From NCBI RefSeq assembly GCF_905233635.1, contig NZ_CAJODG010000008.1:1-52260 (forward strand): a stretch of 52,260 nucleotides of DNA, read 5' to 3'. Below are positions 17,699-25,864 of this stretch, one piece after another (the stretch's first letter is position 1; the number at the start of each line of letters is the position of its first letter). The notes under the pieces were generated by a model. That model searched no databases and was not told where the DNA came from. It saw only the letters and a list, made by a program, of their open reading frames with translations. Position numbers and translations under genes: made by a program. The DNA comes from Selenomonas sp. AE3005. GTDB lineage: Bacteria; Bacillota; Negativicutes; Selenomonadales; Selenomonadaceae.

Positions 17699-18028
17699 TT
17701 ATTCCTGAATGCTTTCCAGCTTTTTCTGGCGATTATTGCTCTCTTTGTTAGCTGCCTTGGAACGGGTGGCGCTGGAACGGCTGGAATGACGCTTAACTTC
17801 AGGCGGATTCCATTCCGTCAGGCCCCACTGGCCGTCCCCCTCATACTGGAAACGGCTGTCCATGTTGATGAGAGTGTACACTTCTGAAATGGCCGCAGAC
17901 AGCGACTGCACCGGTTTATGCTTTTTCTCGATAACATCGAGAACCAAATCCTTATAATACATCGTCTGTGCTTTTTCCGTCAGCACATGATAAGCAATAT
18001 CCACTTCCGAGCTATTGATAAAATCCAT
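17699..18028 (-). CDS. rpoE: RNA polymerase delta subunit, HARE-HTH domain
   Basis: 109 residues. The N-terminal 65 or so form the HARE-HTH domain seen in delta (YKDLVLDVIEKKHKPVQSLSAAISEVYTLINMDSRFQYEGDGQWGL in pieces). The acidic tail of Bacillus delta is replaced here by a short, basic, Ser/Lys/Arg-rich tail (SSRSSATRSKAANKESNNRQKK). Delta improves polymerase recycling and promoter selectivity in Firmicutes. Its place directly before pyrG is the classic location. The charge reversal of the tail makes identical function uncertain. Confidence 0.82.
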   Translation of the reverse strand: MDFINSSEVDIAYHVLTEKAQTMYYKDLVLDVIEKKHKPVQSLSAAISEVYTLINMDSRFQYEGDGQWGLTEWNPPEVKRHSSRSSATRSKAANKESNNRQKKLESIQE

Positions 18029-18058
18029 AATCTAAGGGTCTCCTTCCAAATCCAAAAA

Positions 18059-19714
18059 TTACATCTGTTCCGGTGCCGATACACCGAGGATACCAAGGGA
18101 ATGACGAATAACATGCGCCGTCACCTGCACCAGGGCCAACCGGGCCTCAGCCAGCTTGGGCTCCACCCCTACGATGCGGCAGCGGTTATAAAAGCTATGG
18201 AAGGCACTGGCCAGGTCATAGCTGTAACGAGCAATACGCTGTGGGGCGTAATCACGGGCCGCCCGTTCGATTTCCTCCGGATACTCCTCAATCTTCTTGA
18301 TGAGGTCCAGCTCCGATTCATCAGTGAGCAGGGACAGTTCCGGCTGTGCACCGACTGCCAGCTTATTTTCCTCAGCCTGACGGAAAATGCTGCAGATACG
18401 CGCATGCGCATACTGAATGTAATATACCGGGTTATCATTGGATTTTTTCTTGGCCAAATCCAAATCAAAATCCAGCTGACTGTCCAGCGAACGCATCAGG
18501 AAGAAATAACGGGCAGCATCGGTGCCAACTTCTTCCATCAGTTCATTCAGCGTAACGCTCTGGCCGGTACGCTTGCTCATCTTCACGAGCTCGCCGCCGC
18601 GATAAAGGGCTACCATCTGCAGGAGCAGTACCGTGAGTTTTTCGGAATCATGGCCGAGAGCGTCCATAGCAGCCTTTACGCGGCACACATAACCATGATG
18701 GTCAGCGCCCCAGATATTGATAAGACGGTCAAAGCCGCGTTCGTACTTGTTGTGATGATACGCAATATCGGCTGCCAGATAGGTAGGCACGCCATTGTCG
18801 CGGATAACCACACGGTCCTTATCATCGCCATAAGCCGTGGATTTCAGCCACAGGGCGCCGTCCTGCTCATAAATATTGCCATTGTCCTGCAGGATTTTTA
18901 CTGCCGCTTTAACAGCCTCCGGATGGAGCGTGCGTTCACTGAACCAATTGTCAAACGTTACATTAAAGGATTCCAGGTCCTCTTTGAGGGCAGCCAGTTT
19001 TTCCACATAGGCCAGGTCCTTAAAGATTTCCAGACGCTCATCATCGCTCATGGACAGGTATTTGTCCCCGTCCTTGTCGATGATACGCTGAGCGGTGTCA
19101 ATGATATCCTGACCATGATAGCCATCTTCGGGGAATTCTACGTCCTGCCCCAGGAGTTCCAGATAACGGGCATTGACGGAACGGGCCAGATTGTTCATCT
19201 GATTGCCGGCATCATTGATGTAGTATTCGCTTTCCACGGGGAAACCAGCCGCCCGCAGCAGATTCACCAGCGCCGAACCGGCAGCAGCCCCACGGCCATG
19301 ACCTACATGCAGCGGGCCCGTGGGATTGGCGCTGACATATTCCACCTGAATTTTCGGCGCGTCCTTTTTCGGCAGCTGGCCATAGCTTTCCCCGGCAGCC
19401 AGGATTTTCTGGAAGGAATCATAGAGCACATTGCCCTTTAAATAGAAGTTCAGGAAACCGGGGCCGGCAATCTGCGCATGGTCCAGCCAATCGCCCTCTA
19501 TGCGTTTTACCAGTTCCTCCGCAATCTGCCGGGGAGCCTTGTGGAACACGCGTGCCGACTGCATGGCAAAGTTAGTGGCAAAATCACCGAATTCCTTCTG
19601 GGGCGGTACTTCGAGCACTACCTTAGGCAGTTCGCCTTCCGGAAACACGCCATCAGCAATGGCACTTTTCGCAGCCGCAACAATGGCTTCTGTCAGTGTG
19701 TCTTTAATATCCAA
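18059..19714 (-). CDS. argS: Arginyl-tRNA synthetase
   Basis: 551-residue class I synthetase. The N-terminal ArgRS additional domain is followed by the HIGH-type motif ANPTGPLHVGHGRGAA (near 125-140) and, later, the MSKRTGQ segment that replaces KMSKS. A DALR anticodon-binding domain ends the protein (YDLASAFHSFYNRCRI, HVIRHSLGILGVSAPEQM). Start codon is TTG at 19714, eight bases after AGGAGG. It lies between DUF1934 and rpoE in one operon. Confidence 0.96.
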   Translation of the reverse strand: MDIKDTLTEAIVAAAKSAIADGVFPEGELPKVVLEVPPQKEFGDFATNFAMQSARVFHKAPRQIAEELVKRIEGDWLDHAQIAGPGFLNFYLKGNVLYDSFQKILAAGESYGQLPKKDAPKIQVEYVSANPTGPLHVGHGRGAAAGSALVNLLRAAGFPVESEYYINDAGNQMNNLARSVNARYLELLGQDVEFPEDGYHGQDIIDTAQRIIDKDGDKYLSMSDDERLEIFKDLAYVEKLAALKEDLESFNVTFDNWFSERTLHPEAVKAAVKILQDNGNIYEQDGALWLKSTAYGDDKDRVVIRDNGVPTYLAADIAYHHNKYERGFDRLINIWGADHHGYVCRVKAAMDALGHDSEKLTVLLLQMVALYRGGELVKMSKRTGQSVTLNELMEEVGTDAARYFFLMRSLDSQLDFDLDLAKKKSNDNPVYYIQYAHARICSIFRQAEENKLAVGAQPELSLLTDESELDLIKKIEEYPEEIERAARDYAPQRIARYSYDLASAFHSFYNRCRIVGVEPKLAEARLALVQVTAHVIRHSLGILGVSAPEQM

Positions 19715-19765
19715 TCCAAAATCCTCCTAATTTATTTATCCTCTGCCGGCTTTCCCCCAAGGGTA

Positions 19766-20197
19766 TCAGTCCGGCAAAGCATTTACAACTACATTCAGGG
19801 TGTTATGTCCCTGCATGGCATCATTGAGAAATAAATCATATTCCGCCACGATTCTGCCCTGTCCGCCGTCAAATATAATATCCAGCTTTTTCGTATCAAC
19901 CAGTAAATCAAAATTACCGTAGGGCGTTCTATACACACTACGGGTTCTGTTGCCCAGCCGAAACTCCAGCTGCATATCCACTGCTCCACGACGGATAAGC
20001 GTCACACCCTCAGCGGAAAATTTCAGCACCGTGGGCACCACCGTATCGTGAAGAGAGGCGTCCTCATAACGCACATAATGTTTGCCTGCGCGGGCTGTAT
20101 ACTTACCTTGTGCAGCGGTTTTCAACACGGTCTTTTCCCCCGTTGTATCTACCTGCACACCTTCCACAGTCACCTCGACTGCCAGCGTGTCCGTCAT
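19766..20197 (-). CDS. DUF1934 (YwiB-like) beta-barrel protein
   Basis: 143 residues, all beta by appearance, with the family's repeated short strands (VEVTVEGVQVDTTGEK, KHYVRYED, VLKFSAEGVTLIRRG). The family is found next to argS in many Firmicutes, as here (51 bp upstream). Function is unknown; the fold resembles lipocalin/FABP-like barrels. ATG at 20197 behind AGGTGG. First gene of the operon that continues through pyrG. Confidence 0.85.
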   Translation of the reverse strand: MTDTLAVEVTVEGVQVDTTGEKTVLKTAAQGKYTARAGKHYVRYEDASLHDTVVPTVLKFSAEGVTLIRRGAVDMQLEFRLGNRTRSVYRTPYGNFDLLVDTKKLDIIFDGGQGRIVAEYDLFLNDAMQGHNTLNVVVNALPD

Positions 20198-20489
20198 ATA
20201 GCCACCTCTTTAAAACATACTGTACACCATTATAAACCAAACTCCAAACCTTGCCAACAGTTTTTTTCTTTTTTTACACTCCCCGTAAAGCAAGCCACTG
20301 CCCTCTCCGGAAAAGCTGCCCCTGCGCCCTGACCTCACAGCGTTTTTCCCCACCAGCGTACAGTAATAAATTTTCCCAACATAAAAAATTAGCGTGAAAA
20401 GCCTTTTGCCTGGGCAAAGCGCTTCTATGGCTTTTCACGCTAAATAATATGTCAAATTTTTCCTGCGTCAGCCCATACTGACTTATGAA
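20198..20489. other. Intergenic region holding the MCP terminator and promoter space for the argS operon
   Basis: No gene is seen. It holds the terminator at 20383-20443. The rest (about 20210-20380) must contain the promoter of the DUF1934-argS-rpoE-pyrG operon, but I could not pick convincing -35/-10 boxes. Confidence 0.5.
20383..20443 (-). terminator. MCP terminator with a large loop
   Basis: A perfect 15-bp stem (20389-20403 and 20429-20443, TTAGCGTGAAAAGCC and complement) encloses a 25-nt loop and is followed by TTTTTT on the minus strand. The loop is long for an intrinsic terminator. Confidence 0.75.
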
Positions 20490-22496
20490 TCAAACTTTAA
20501 ATCTTTCAATCTCATGTGCCAGTTCTTCAGCCTGCTCGGCCATACTGCGGGTGGCCGCTGCAATTTCCTCAGCCGAGGCTGACTGTTCCTCAGTAGATGC
20601 CGATACGGACTCCGTATGAGCGGCGTTGACGTTGCTGACCTCGGCAATCTCTTTGACGGCCTCCTTCATGGACTTCGTGCCGCTGGCTACACTCTTGATA
20701 TTACCGGAAACCTCTCTGATGCCGCCAGCCAGTGCGTCAATGGCCAGTTTAATTGACTCAAACACAGCATCGGCCTCTCTGACAAAATCCATACTGTTGG
20801 CCACGCTGGCTGCACTCTGTTCACTGGCAGCCACAGCCTTTTTCATATCCAGCTGAATCTGATTTACCAAATCGCCAATCTGCTTGGTGGAGCTGGCGGA
20901 TTCTTCAGCCAGCTTGCGTACTTCGTCAGCTACTACGGCAAAGCCGCGCCCGGCCTCACCAGCCCGGGCGGCCTCAATAGCCGCATTCAGCGCCAGCAGA
21001 TTGGTCTGTTCAGCAATCCCGGAAATCAGCTCGACAATCTTGCTGATTTCTTCCGAACGGGCAGCCAGCTCGCTAATGGAGGCTTTAACCGTGGTAGCGC
21101 TGACATTGATACTATCCATAGCCTTCACTACGTTATTGATAGAATCACGGCCGGAAGCTACGCTGTTAACAGTCATTTCCGTAACAGCCGTTATAGCGTC
21201 GGCATTTTGTGCCACCAATTCCGTGCGCTCTGCAATATCCACGGCCGTATTATCTGCGCCAGCTGCCAGGTCAGACTGGTGGGCAATACCGGAAGCAATA
21301 TCCGCAATCTGCTGCGCAGCCTGCGTGGCTGACTCGGCCGACTGATGAGAGGCCGCCGTCAGTTCCTGCGCCGACGCCGACACCTTCTCCGCATTTCTCT
21401 GCAGTTGACCGATAAGTTTCCTGATGGTTCCGCGCATCTGCTTAAAGCCCTGGGCCAAATCACCCAGTTCATCATTCGTATCTACAGCCAGCGGACGGGA
21501 ACGCAAGTCACCATCATTGATGGCAATACATTCCCCGCGCAGGGCCACGATGGGTTCGCACATCTTTTTCGATGCCACCCAGATAACAGCGCTGATAGCC
21601 AGCACCATGAACACAGCCACCAGTCCCATAATCTTTATCAGATTATACGCATCGGCCCGTACTTCAGAAATGGGGGCTACAGATACGGCAATCCAGGTAC
21701 GATACCCGAGGTGCACCGGCGTAAATACAGCCTGTGACGACACGCCCTGGGACGTTGTATATTCTGTAGAAATCTGCTTATCCTGCTGCACAGCGTTGGT
21801 AAAGCCGTTCACAAGCGCGATATCGATTTTCTTGCTGGAGACTTCCTTGGACAAGTCCATCTTGCCCACTTCTTCCGGCAGCTGGGCATAGGCAATGCAA
21901 AGACCGTCCTGGTCCGCGATATAAACGCGGCCATGTTCCATATACTTAATCTCACCGACAATCTTGGTGATATCATCGAGCTCAATAGTACCGTAAACAA
22001 TACCGGTCAGCACGCCGTTATCAAGTACCGGATAGGCCATAATGGTAATGAGCTTGCCGCTGGTCCCCGACACTGACGGCCCCGTCATCACCGGTTTTTT
22101 CGTCTCACGCACCTGCTTGATATAAGCCCGTGTCGTGCGGTCCATATCCTTGTTCTTATCGCTTACAGCATGACCTTCAACATCAGAATACGCCAGCATG
22201 GTGAAATTTTTCCGCTTGGCCAGCGTATCAGCCAGCACCTTGACACGTTCTTCTCGCGTGCCCCTCATTATGATGGGATTCGTGGTCAGCGACTCGACCG
22301 TAAGTTCCCGTTCCTGATAGATTTTTTCGAGCTGCTTGGCAGTTCCGCTGCCGATTTCCTGGGCAATTAAATCTGCATTACGCGTCAATGCCGAACTGGA
22401 CATATAGTAACTTATAGCAAAGAACACCGCAAAACTGCCCACAAACAGGGGAATAAACCCGGCCAGAAATTTAAACCGCAAACTGTTAAATTTCAT
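20490..22496 (-). CDS. Methyl-accepting chemotaxis protein with dCache-type sensor
   Basis: 668-residue transmembrane chemoreceptor. TM1 about 10-31, a periplasmic double-Cache-like domain about 33-280 (with VYGTIELDDITKIVGEIKYM and GRVYIADQDGLCIAY), TM2 about 284-305, HAMP about 306-360, then the coiled-coil signalling domain with the CheA/CheW-binding hairpin EQTNLLALNAAIEAARAGEA and FAVVADEVRKLAEES. Cache domains bind small ligands such as amino acids or carboxylates; the ligand is not readable. ATG at 22496 behind AAGGAGG. The neighbouring cheX and fused regulator suggest a local chemotaxis set. Confidence 0.94.
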   Translation of the reverse strand: MKFNSLRFKFLAGFIPLFVGSFAVFFAISYYMSSSALTRNADLIAQEIGSGTAKQLEKIYQERELTVESLTTNPIIMRGTREERVKVLADTLAKRKNFTMLAYSDVEGHAVSDKNKDMDRTTRAYIKQVRETKKPVMTGPSVSGTSGKLITIMAYPVLDNGVLTGIVYGTIELDDITKIVGEIKYMEHGRVYIADQDGLCIAYAQLPEEVGKMDLSKEVSSKKIDIALVNGFTNAVQQDKQISTEYTTSQGVSSQAVFTPVHLGYRTWIAVSVAPISEVRADAYNLIKIMGLVAVFMVLAISAVIWVASKKMCEPIVALRGECIAINDGDLRSRPLAVDTNDELGDLAQGFKQMRGTIRKLIGQLQRNAEKVSASAQELTAASHQSAESATQAAQQIADIASGIAHQSDLAAGADNTAVDIAERTELVAQNADAITAVTEMTVNSVASGRDSINNVVKAMDSINVSATTVKASISELAARSEEISKIVELISGIAEQTNLLALNAAIEAARAGEAGRGFAVVADEVRKLAEESASSTKQIGDLVNQIQLDMKKAVAASEQSAASVANSMDFVREADAVFESIKLAIDALAGGIREVSGNIKSVASGTKSMKEAVKEIAEVSNVNAAHTESVSASTEEQSASAEEIAAATRSMAEQAEELAHEIERFKV

Positions 22497-22539
22497 GTTG
22501 TCCTCCTTGTAAAAATATTCCTATAAATAAAGCACGGCT

Positions 22540-22584
22540 AAAAAAAGCATTGTACGCATAGGTCTTGCATACAATGCTTTTTTT
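22540..22584. terminator. Terminator after cheX
   Basis: 15-bp perfect stem AAAAAAAGCATTGTA with complement, loop of about 15 nt. T-rich on both strands, 15 nt past the cheX stop. Confidence 0.85.
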
Positions 22585-22599
22585 CAACTTAGTGTGTCT

Positions 22600-23064
22600 T
22601 TACTGCTGCTCAACGGCAATATCCAATTCTACCACATGTCCGGCCAAATCCATTTCCACCGTGAGATAATTATCATCGCTTATCTTCACCTGGAAATTTT
22701 CCCCAATAGACAGGGACGGCGTGGAGATATCAACTTCCAGCCCCATACCCGTGAGATTGGTTGCGGCATTGGCGGTGAGCATATTGCTCATTTCCGAAAT
22801 AGCACTTTGCGCCATGGCGTCAAATTCTGCCACAGGCATTCCCATCATCATAGTCGATGCGATAAATTTCGCCGTATCCTCAGACATATTATAGACAACA
22901 TTACCACGAATCTGCTTGGTAAACCCTACAATAACGGATACGCCCATGCTCACCGCATTCTTCGTTTTTACCCCCATCTTTGCCCGCTTAGGCTCAGCGA
23001 ACCCCAGCTGCGGCATTACGGTTGTGAATGCATCGACGAACGGATTAACTAATTTTGCATCCAT
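22600..23064 (-). CDS. cheX: CheX-type CheY-P phosphatase
   Basis: 154 residues of the CheC/CheX/FliY fold. The catalytic ExxN motif is present once (E91-N94 in SEMSN), as in CheX. It removes phosphate from phospho-CheY-like regulators to end a signal. The ATG at 23064 has GGAAGGAG nine bases upstream and is preferred to an upstream TTG. It begins 4 bp after the fused response regulator gene, so the two are translated from one message. Confidence 0.88.
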   Translation of the reverse strand: MDAKLVNPFVDAFTTVMPQLGFAEPKRAKMGVKTKNAVSMGVSVIVGFTKQIRGNVVYNMSEDTAKFIASTMMMGMPVAEFDAMAQSAISEMSNMLTANAATNLTGMGLEVDISTPSLSIGENFQVKISDDNYLTVEMDLAGHVVELDIAVEQQ

Positions 23065-23068
23065 CTTA

Positions 23069-23932
23069 TCATTCTCCTTCCGCAAATCCTACACTCATGT
23101 TAATTTCACCAACGCGTGTTTTGGCGCTTATACGGAAGGTTGTCAGTTTCGGACTGGCTATACGTATCTTGCTGCCCACAATAGTACCCGGCGGCGTAAT
23201 ACGCATTTCCTTATCTTTGAACACATCATTGATATTGGACACCCCACGTCCCACGATGATATTCACGGCCTCTTCTACAGATTCACTGGCCTCATCTTCC
23301 GTAATATCTTCTACACTTTCCTTGTCCAGCATAATCATCGAGAACTTATGCATGGTATCTGAATCCATATAGACGATTGCCCGTCCATTGGGCAAGCCTG
23401 TAAGACCGACAATAACGGCAATACCGCTTACCTCCAGGAATGCACGGCTGTCCTCCTCCAGCTCAACCTCACTATGAATCCCGGTCATGCTGAATATGCC
23501 CTGCTGCAAAGCGCGGACAAACGGTTTGGCGTAAGATTCACGCAGGACAGCTACCTTGCCGACCTTATTCTGGCAAAGAATCATCAGCGTATCGATAAGC
23601 TCATTTACACTGACAGGTTTCTGTAAAAAGGCACTGATTCCTACTTCACGCCCCTTGGCTACCAGGCTGGCATCTTTCATGGCGCTGATCATAACAATCT
23701 TAGCGTCAGGATCAATAGCACGAATTCTCCGGCTGCACTCTATGCCGTCGGCATCGGGAAGGTTCATGTCCATGGTTACCACAGCCGGCTTTGTCTGCTC
23801 GTAAAGCTCCACCGCCTCAGCAGCATTTTTGGCTTGCGCACATACCTCGAAGTTGGTTTTGGCCAAATTACCTTCGAGCATTGCACGGCTGACCTTCGAA
23901 TCATCGACGATCAATACTTTGACTTTCTCCAC
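23069..23932 (-). CDS. Response regulator fused to a CheX-like phosphatase domain
   Basis: 287 residues. Receiver domain 1-122: acidic pocket D10-D11, phospho-acceptor D55 in TMDMNLPD, S83, and K105 in LQKPVS. From about 125 to the end is a CheC/CheX-like domain with an intact ExxN (E221-N224 in EEAVN). A receiver and its own type of phosphatase in one chain suggest self-limiting phosphorylation, or action on CheY from other pathways. No DNA-binding domain. Start GTG at 23932 behind AGGTGAG. Operon with cheX. Confidence 0.88.
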   Translation of the reverse strand: MEKVKVLIVDDSKVSRAMLEGNLAKTNFEVCAQAKNAAEAVELYEQTKPAVVTMDMNLPDADGIECSRRIRAIDPDAKIVMISAMKDASLVAKGREVGISAFLQKPVSVNELIDTLMILCQNKVGKVAVLRESYAKPFVRALQQGIFSMTGIHSEVELEEDSRAFLEVSGIAVIVGLTGLPNGRAIVYMDSDTMHKFSMIMLDKESVEDITEDEASESVEEAVNIIVGRGVSNINDVFKDKEMRITPPGTIVGSKIRIASPKLTTFRISAKTRVGEINMSVGFAEGE

Positions 23933-24055
23933 AAATGCTCACCTGCTTCTCTAGTTTTTTCCTTACATTATTTTACCATCTAAGTGATACATGAATCTCA
24001 ATAACTAGTTTTTCGCTATGCTGTGATAAAATCCCTGCTAATTATAAAAATTATT

Positions 24056-25534
24056 TTAAATTTCGCTGTTTCCTACTGCGTCAAAAGTTTTGGTAATCGA
24101 CTCTGCCGGTTCCTTATCCATTTTGCTCACCAGGTAAACGGCCAGCAGGGACAGGACAAAACCGGGCACGATTTCGTACAGTCCGAGCCAGTCAATCTGT
24201 TTCCAGACCAGAACCGTGACACCGCCGACAATAATGCTGGCCAGGACACCATTGCGCGTCGTCCGGCGCCAGAACAGCGAACAGAGCAGTGCCGGGCCAA
24301 ACGCTGCGCCAAAACCTGCCCAGGCGTAGGCCACCATATCCAAAATGAAACTTGACGGATTAAGACCGATAAAAATAGCCAGCGAGGCAATAATCAGTAC
24401 CGACGCCCGGCTGATCCAAATGAGTTCTGTCTGTTCAGCCTCTTTACGCAGCAAAGTGCGGTAAAAATCCTGGGCAAAGGCTGACGCTGCCACCAAAAGC
24501 TGCGCGGACGCGGTACTCATAATAGCCGCCAGTACGGCAGAAAGAATCAGGCCGGCGATAATCGGTGGGAAGAGCTGGTTCGTCATTACCAAAAAGACGG
24601 TTTCTGACTCCGTTCCCATCAAGGAGTCGGTCAGATACACACGTCCCACCATGCCGACAGCTACAGCCGCAGCCAACGACAATACTACCCAGGTCATGGC
24701 AATACGGGTGGCCTGCTTGATTTCCTTGGAACTGGAAATTGCCATAAAACGCACCAAAATATGCGGCTGGCCAAAGTAGCCGATACCCCATGCCAGCAGG
24801 GAGAGCAGTTCAATCGCGCCCAAAGTCGTGCCGTCCGGCTTGGTGAACGGCTCCAGCATAGAATGGCTCACTTCGTCAATTGCCGTAACTGTAGCCGTAA
24901 AGCCCCCCATTTCCATACCGGCAGTAATAGGCACAATCAAAATGGCAAAGAACATCATCACGCCCTGAATAAAATCCGTACGGGACACCGCCAAAAAGCC
25001 GCCCACCAAGGTATAGAACACCACGGAACCGGCACCGATGAAAATAGCATACTCATAAGGAAGGCCAAAGACCGTTTCAAACAAACGCCCCGAGGACACA
25101 AATCCCGAAGAAGTATATATAGTAAAGAAAATCAAAATAAATACGGCCGGAATAGTGCGCAGCAGGCCGCTGTTATCCTCAAAGCGATTTTCCAAAAACT
25201 GGGGCAGTGTCAGGGAATTTTTGGCCAGCTCCGTGTATTTGCGCAGCCGGGCCGCCACAAAATGCCAGTTGGCCCATGTTCCGATAGCAATGCCCACCGC
25301 TATCCAGCCGGCATTAAGACCGGCAAGATAGGCAAACCCCGGCACCCCCATGAGCATCCAGCCGCTCATATCCGAGGCCTCGGCACTCATGGACGTCACC
25401 CAGGCCCCCAGCTTACGGTTGCCCAAAAAATAATCGCTCATGTTTTTGGTACGGCGGTAATAATAAACGCCAATGGCCATCATCAGGCCAATATAAAGAA
25501 TAAACGTATTGATAATCGCTAACTGATGTGTCAA
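24056..25534 (-). CDS. putP: Sodium/proline symporter PutP
   Basis: 492-residue member of the solute:sodium symporter family (LeuT fold), about 13 membrane helices. Family landmarks: MSDYFLGNRKLGAWVTSMSAEASDMSGWMLMGVPG in pieces near 33-70, GIGYFGQPHILVRFMAI near 240-255, and SAVLAAIMSTASAQLLVAASAFAQDFYR in pieces near 335-360. Imports proline with Na+. Start is TTG at 25534 after GAGGAGG. Divergent from the FAD oxidoreductase gene. Confidence 0.93.
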   Translation of the reverse strand: MTHQLAIINTFILYIGLMMAIGVYYYRRTKNMSDYFLGNRKLGAWVTSMSAEASDMSGWMLMGVPGFAYLAGLNAGWIAVGIAIGTWANWHFVAARLRKYTELAKNSLTLPQFLENRFEDNSGLLRTIPAVFILIFFTIYTSSGFVSSGRLFETVFGLPYEYAIFIGAGSVVFYTLVGGFLAVSRTDFIQGVMMFFAILIVPITAGMEMGGFTATVTAIDEVSHSMLEPFTKPDGTTLGAIELLSLLAWGIGYFGQPHILVRFMAISSSKEIKQATRIAMTWVVLSLAAAVAVGMVGRVYLTDSLMGTESETVFLVMTNQLFPPIIAGLILSAVLAAIMSTASAQLLVAASAFAQDFYRTLLRKEAEQTELIWISRASVLIIASLAIFIGLNPSSFILDMVAYAWAGFGAAFGPALLCSLFWRRTTRNGVLASIIVGGVTVLVWKQIDWLGLYEIVPGFVLSLLAVYLVSKMDKEPAESITKTFDAVGNSEI

Positions 25535-25705
25535 AAAAAGTCCTCCTCAACTTTTAGTTACATATTTACAACAACAGATTAAATTATACTGTGATTATCT
25601 CTCGTTTGGCAACTTTATTTTTATAGTAACTATATCTTTATTGTCATAGCGGACACTTTTTCGCGTATTTTCGCGGAAAAAATTCGCGTAAGCAGGAAAA
25701 AACAC

Positions 25706-25734
25706 TTGCATTCTCGAAATCCTTCCCGTATAAT
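25706..25734 (+). promoter_or_regulatory. SigA-type promoter of the FAD oxidoreductase
   Basis: TTGCAT (25706-25711), 17-bp spacer, perfect TATAAT (25729-25734). Transcription should start near 25741, giving a leader of about 124 nt. The rest of 25535-25705 holds only AT-rich sequence, presumably with the putP promoter. Confidence 0.8.
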
Positions 25735-25740
25735 AGCTAA

Positions 25741-25850
25741 GGTTTTTCGAAAAGCTCCAAATTTAAACGCAGATGGCCTTAGTATATCCTGATACAGGCA
25801 TAATCTGCGCTCTTTTCGTGCGTGCAAAAATAAAATTGTACGATATTTTA
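25741..25850 (+). promoter_or_regulatory. Structured 5' leader, candidate cis-regulatory RNA
   Basis: Two nested 7-bp perfect stems are visible: CGAAAAG (25748-25754) with CTTTTCG (25812-25818), and CGCAGAT (25768-25774) with ATCTGCG (25803-25809). An inner hairpin CCTG/CAGG lies inside them. Together they form one elongated stem of about 71 nt, ending 46 nt before the ATG. I do not recognise a known riboswitch class. No T-tract follows, so any control would act on translation or stability rather than as a simple terminator. Confidence 0.5.
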
Positions 25851-25864
25851 GGAGGAAAGTATCC

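Noticed and set aside
17918..19441. 507-codon plus-strand frame
   Set aside because: Antisense shadow of argS.
25741..25864. Known riboswitch class
   Set aside because: I compared the leader with the core motifs I remember for preQ1, THF, fluoride, ZTP and cobalamin elements; none fits, so it is reported only as a structured leader.
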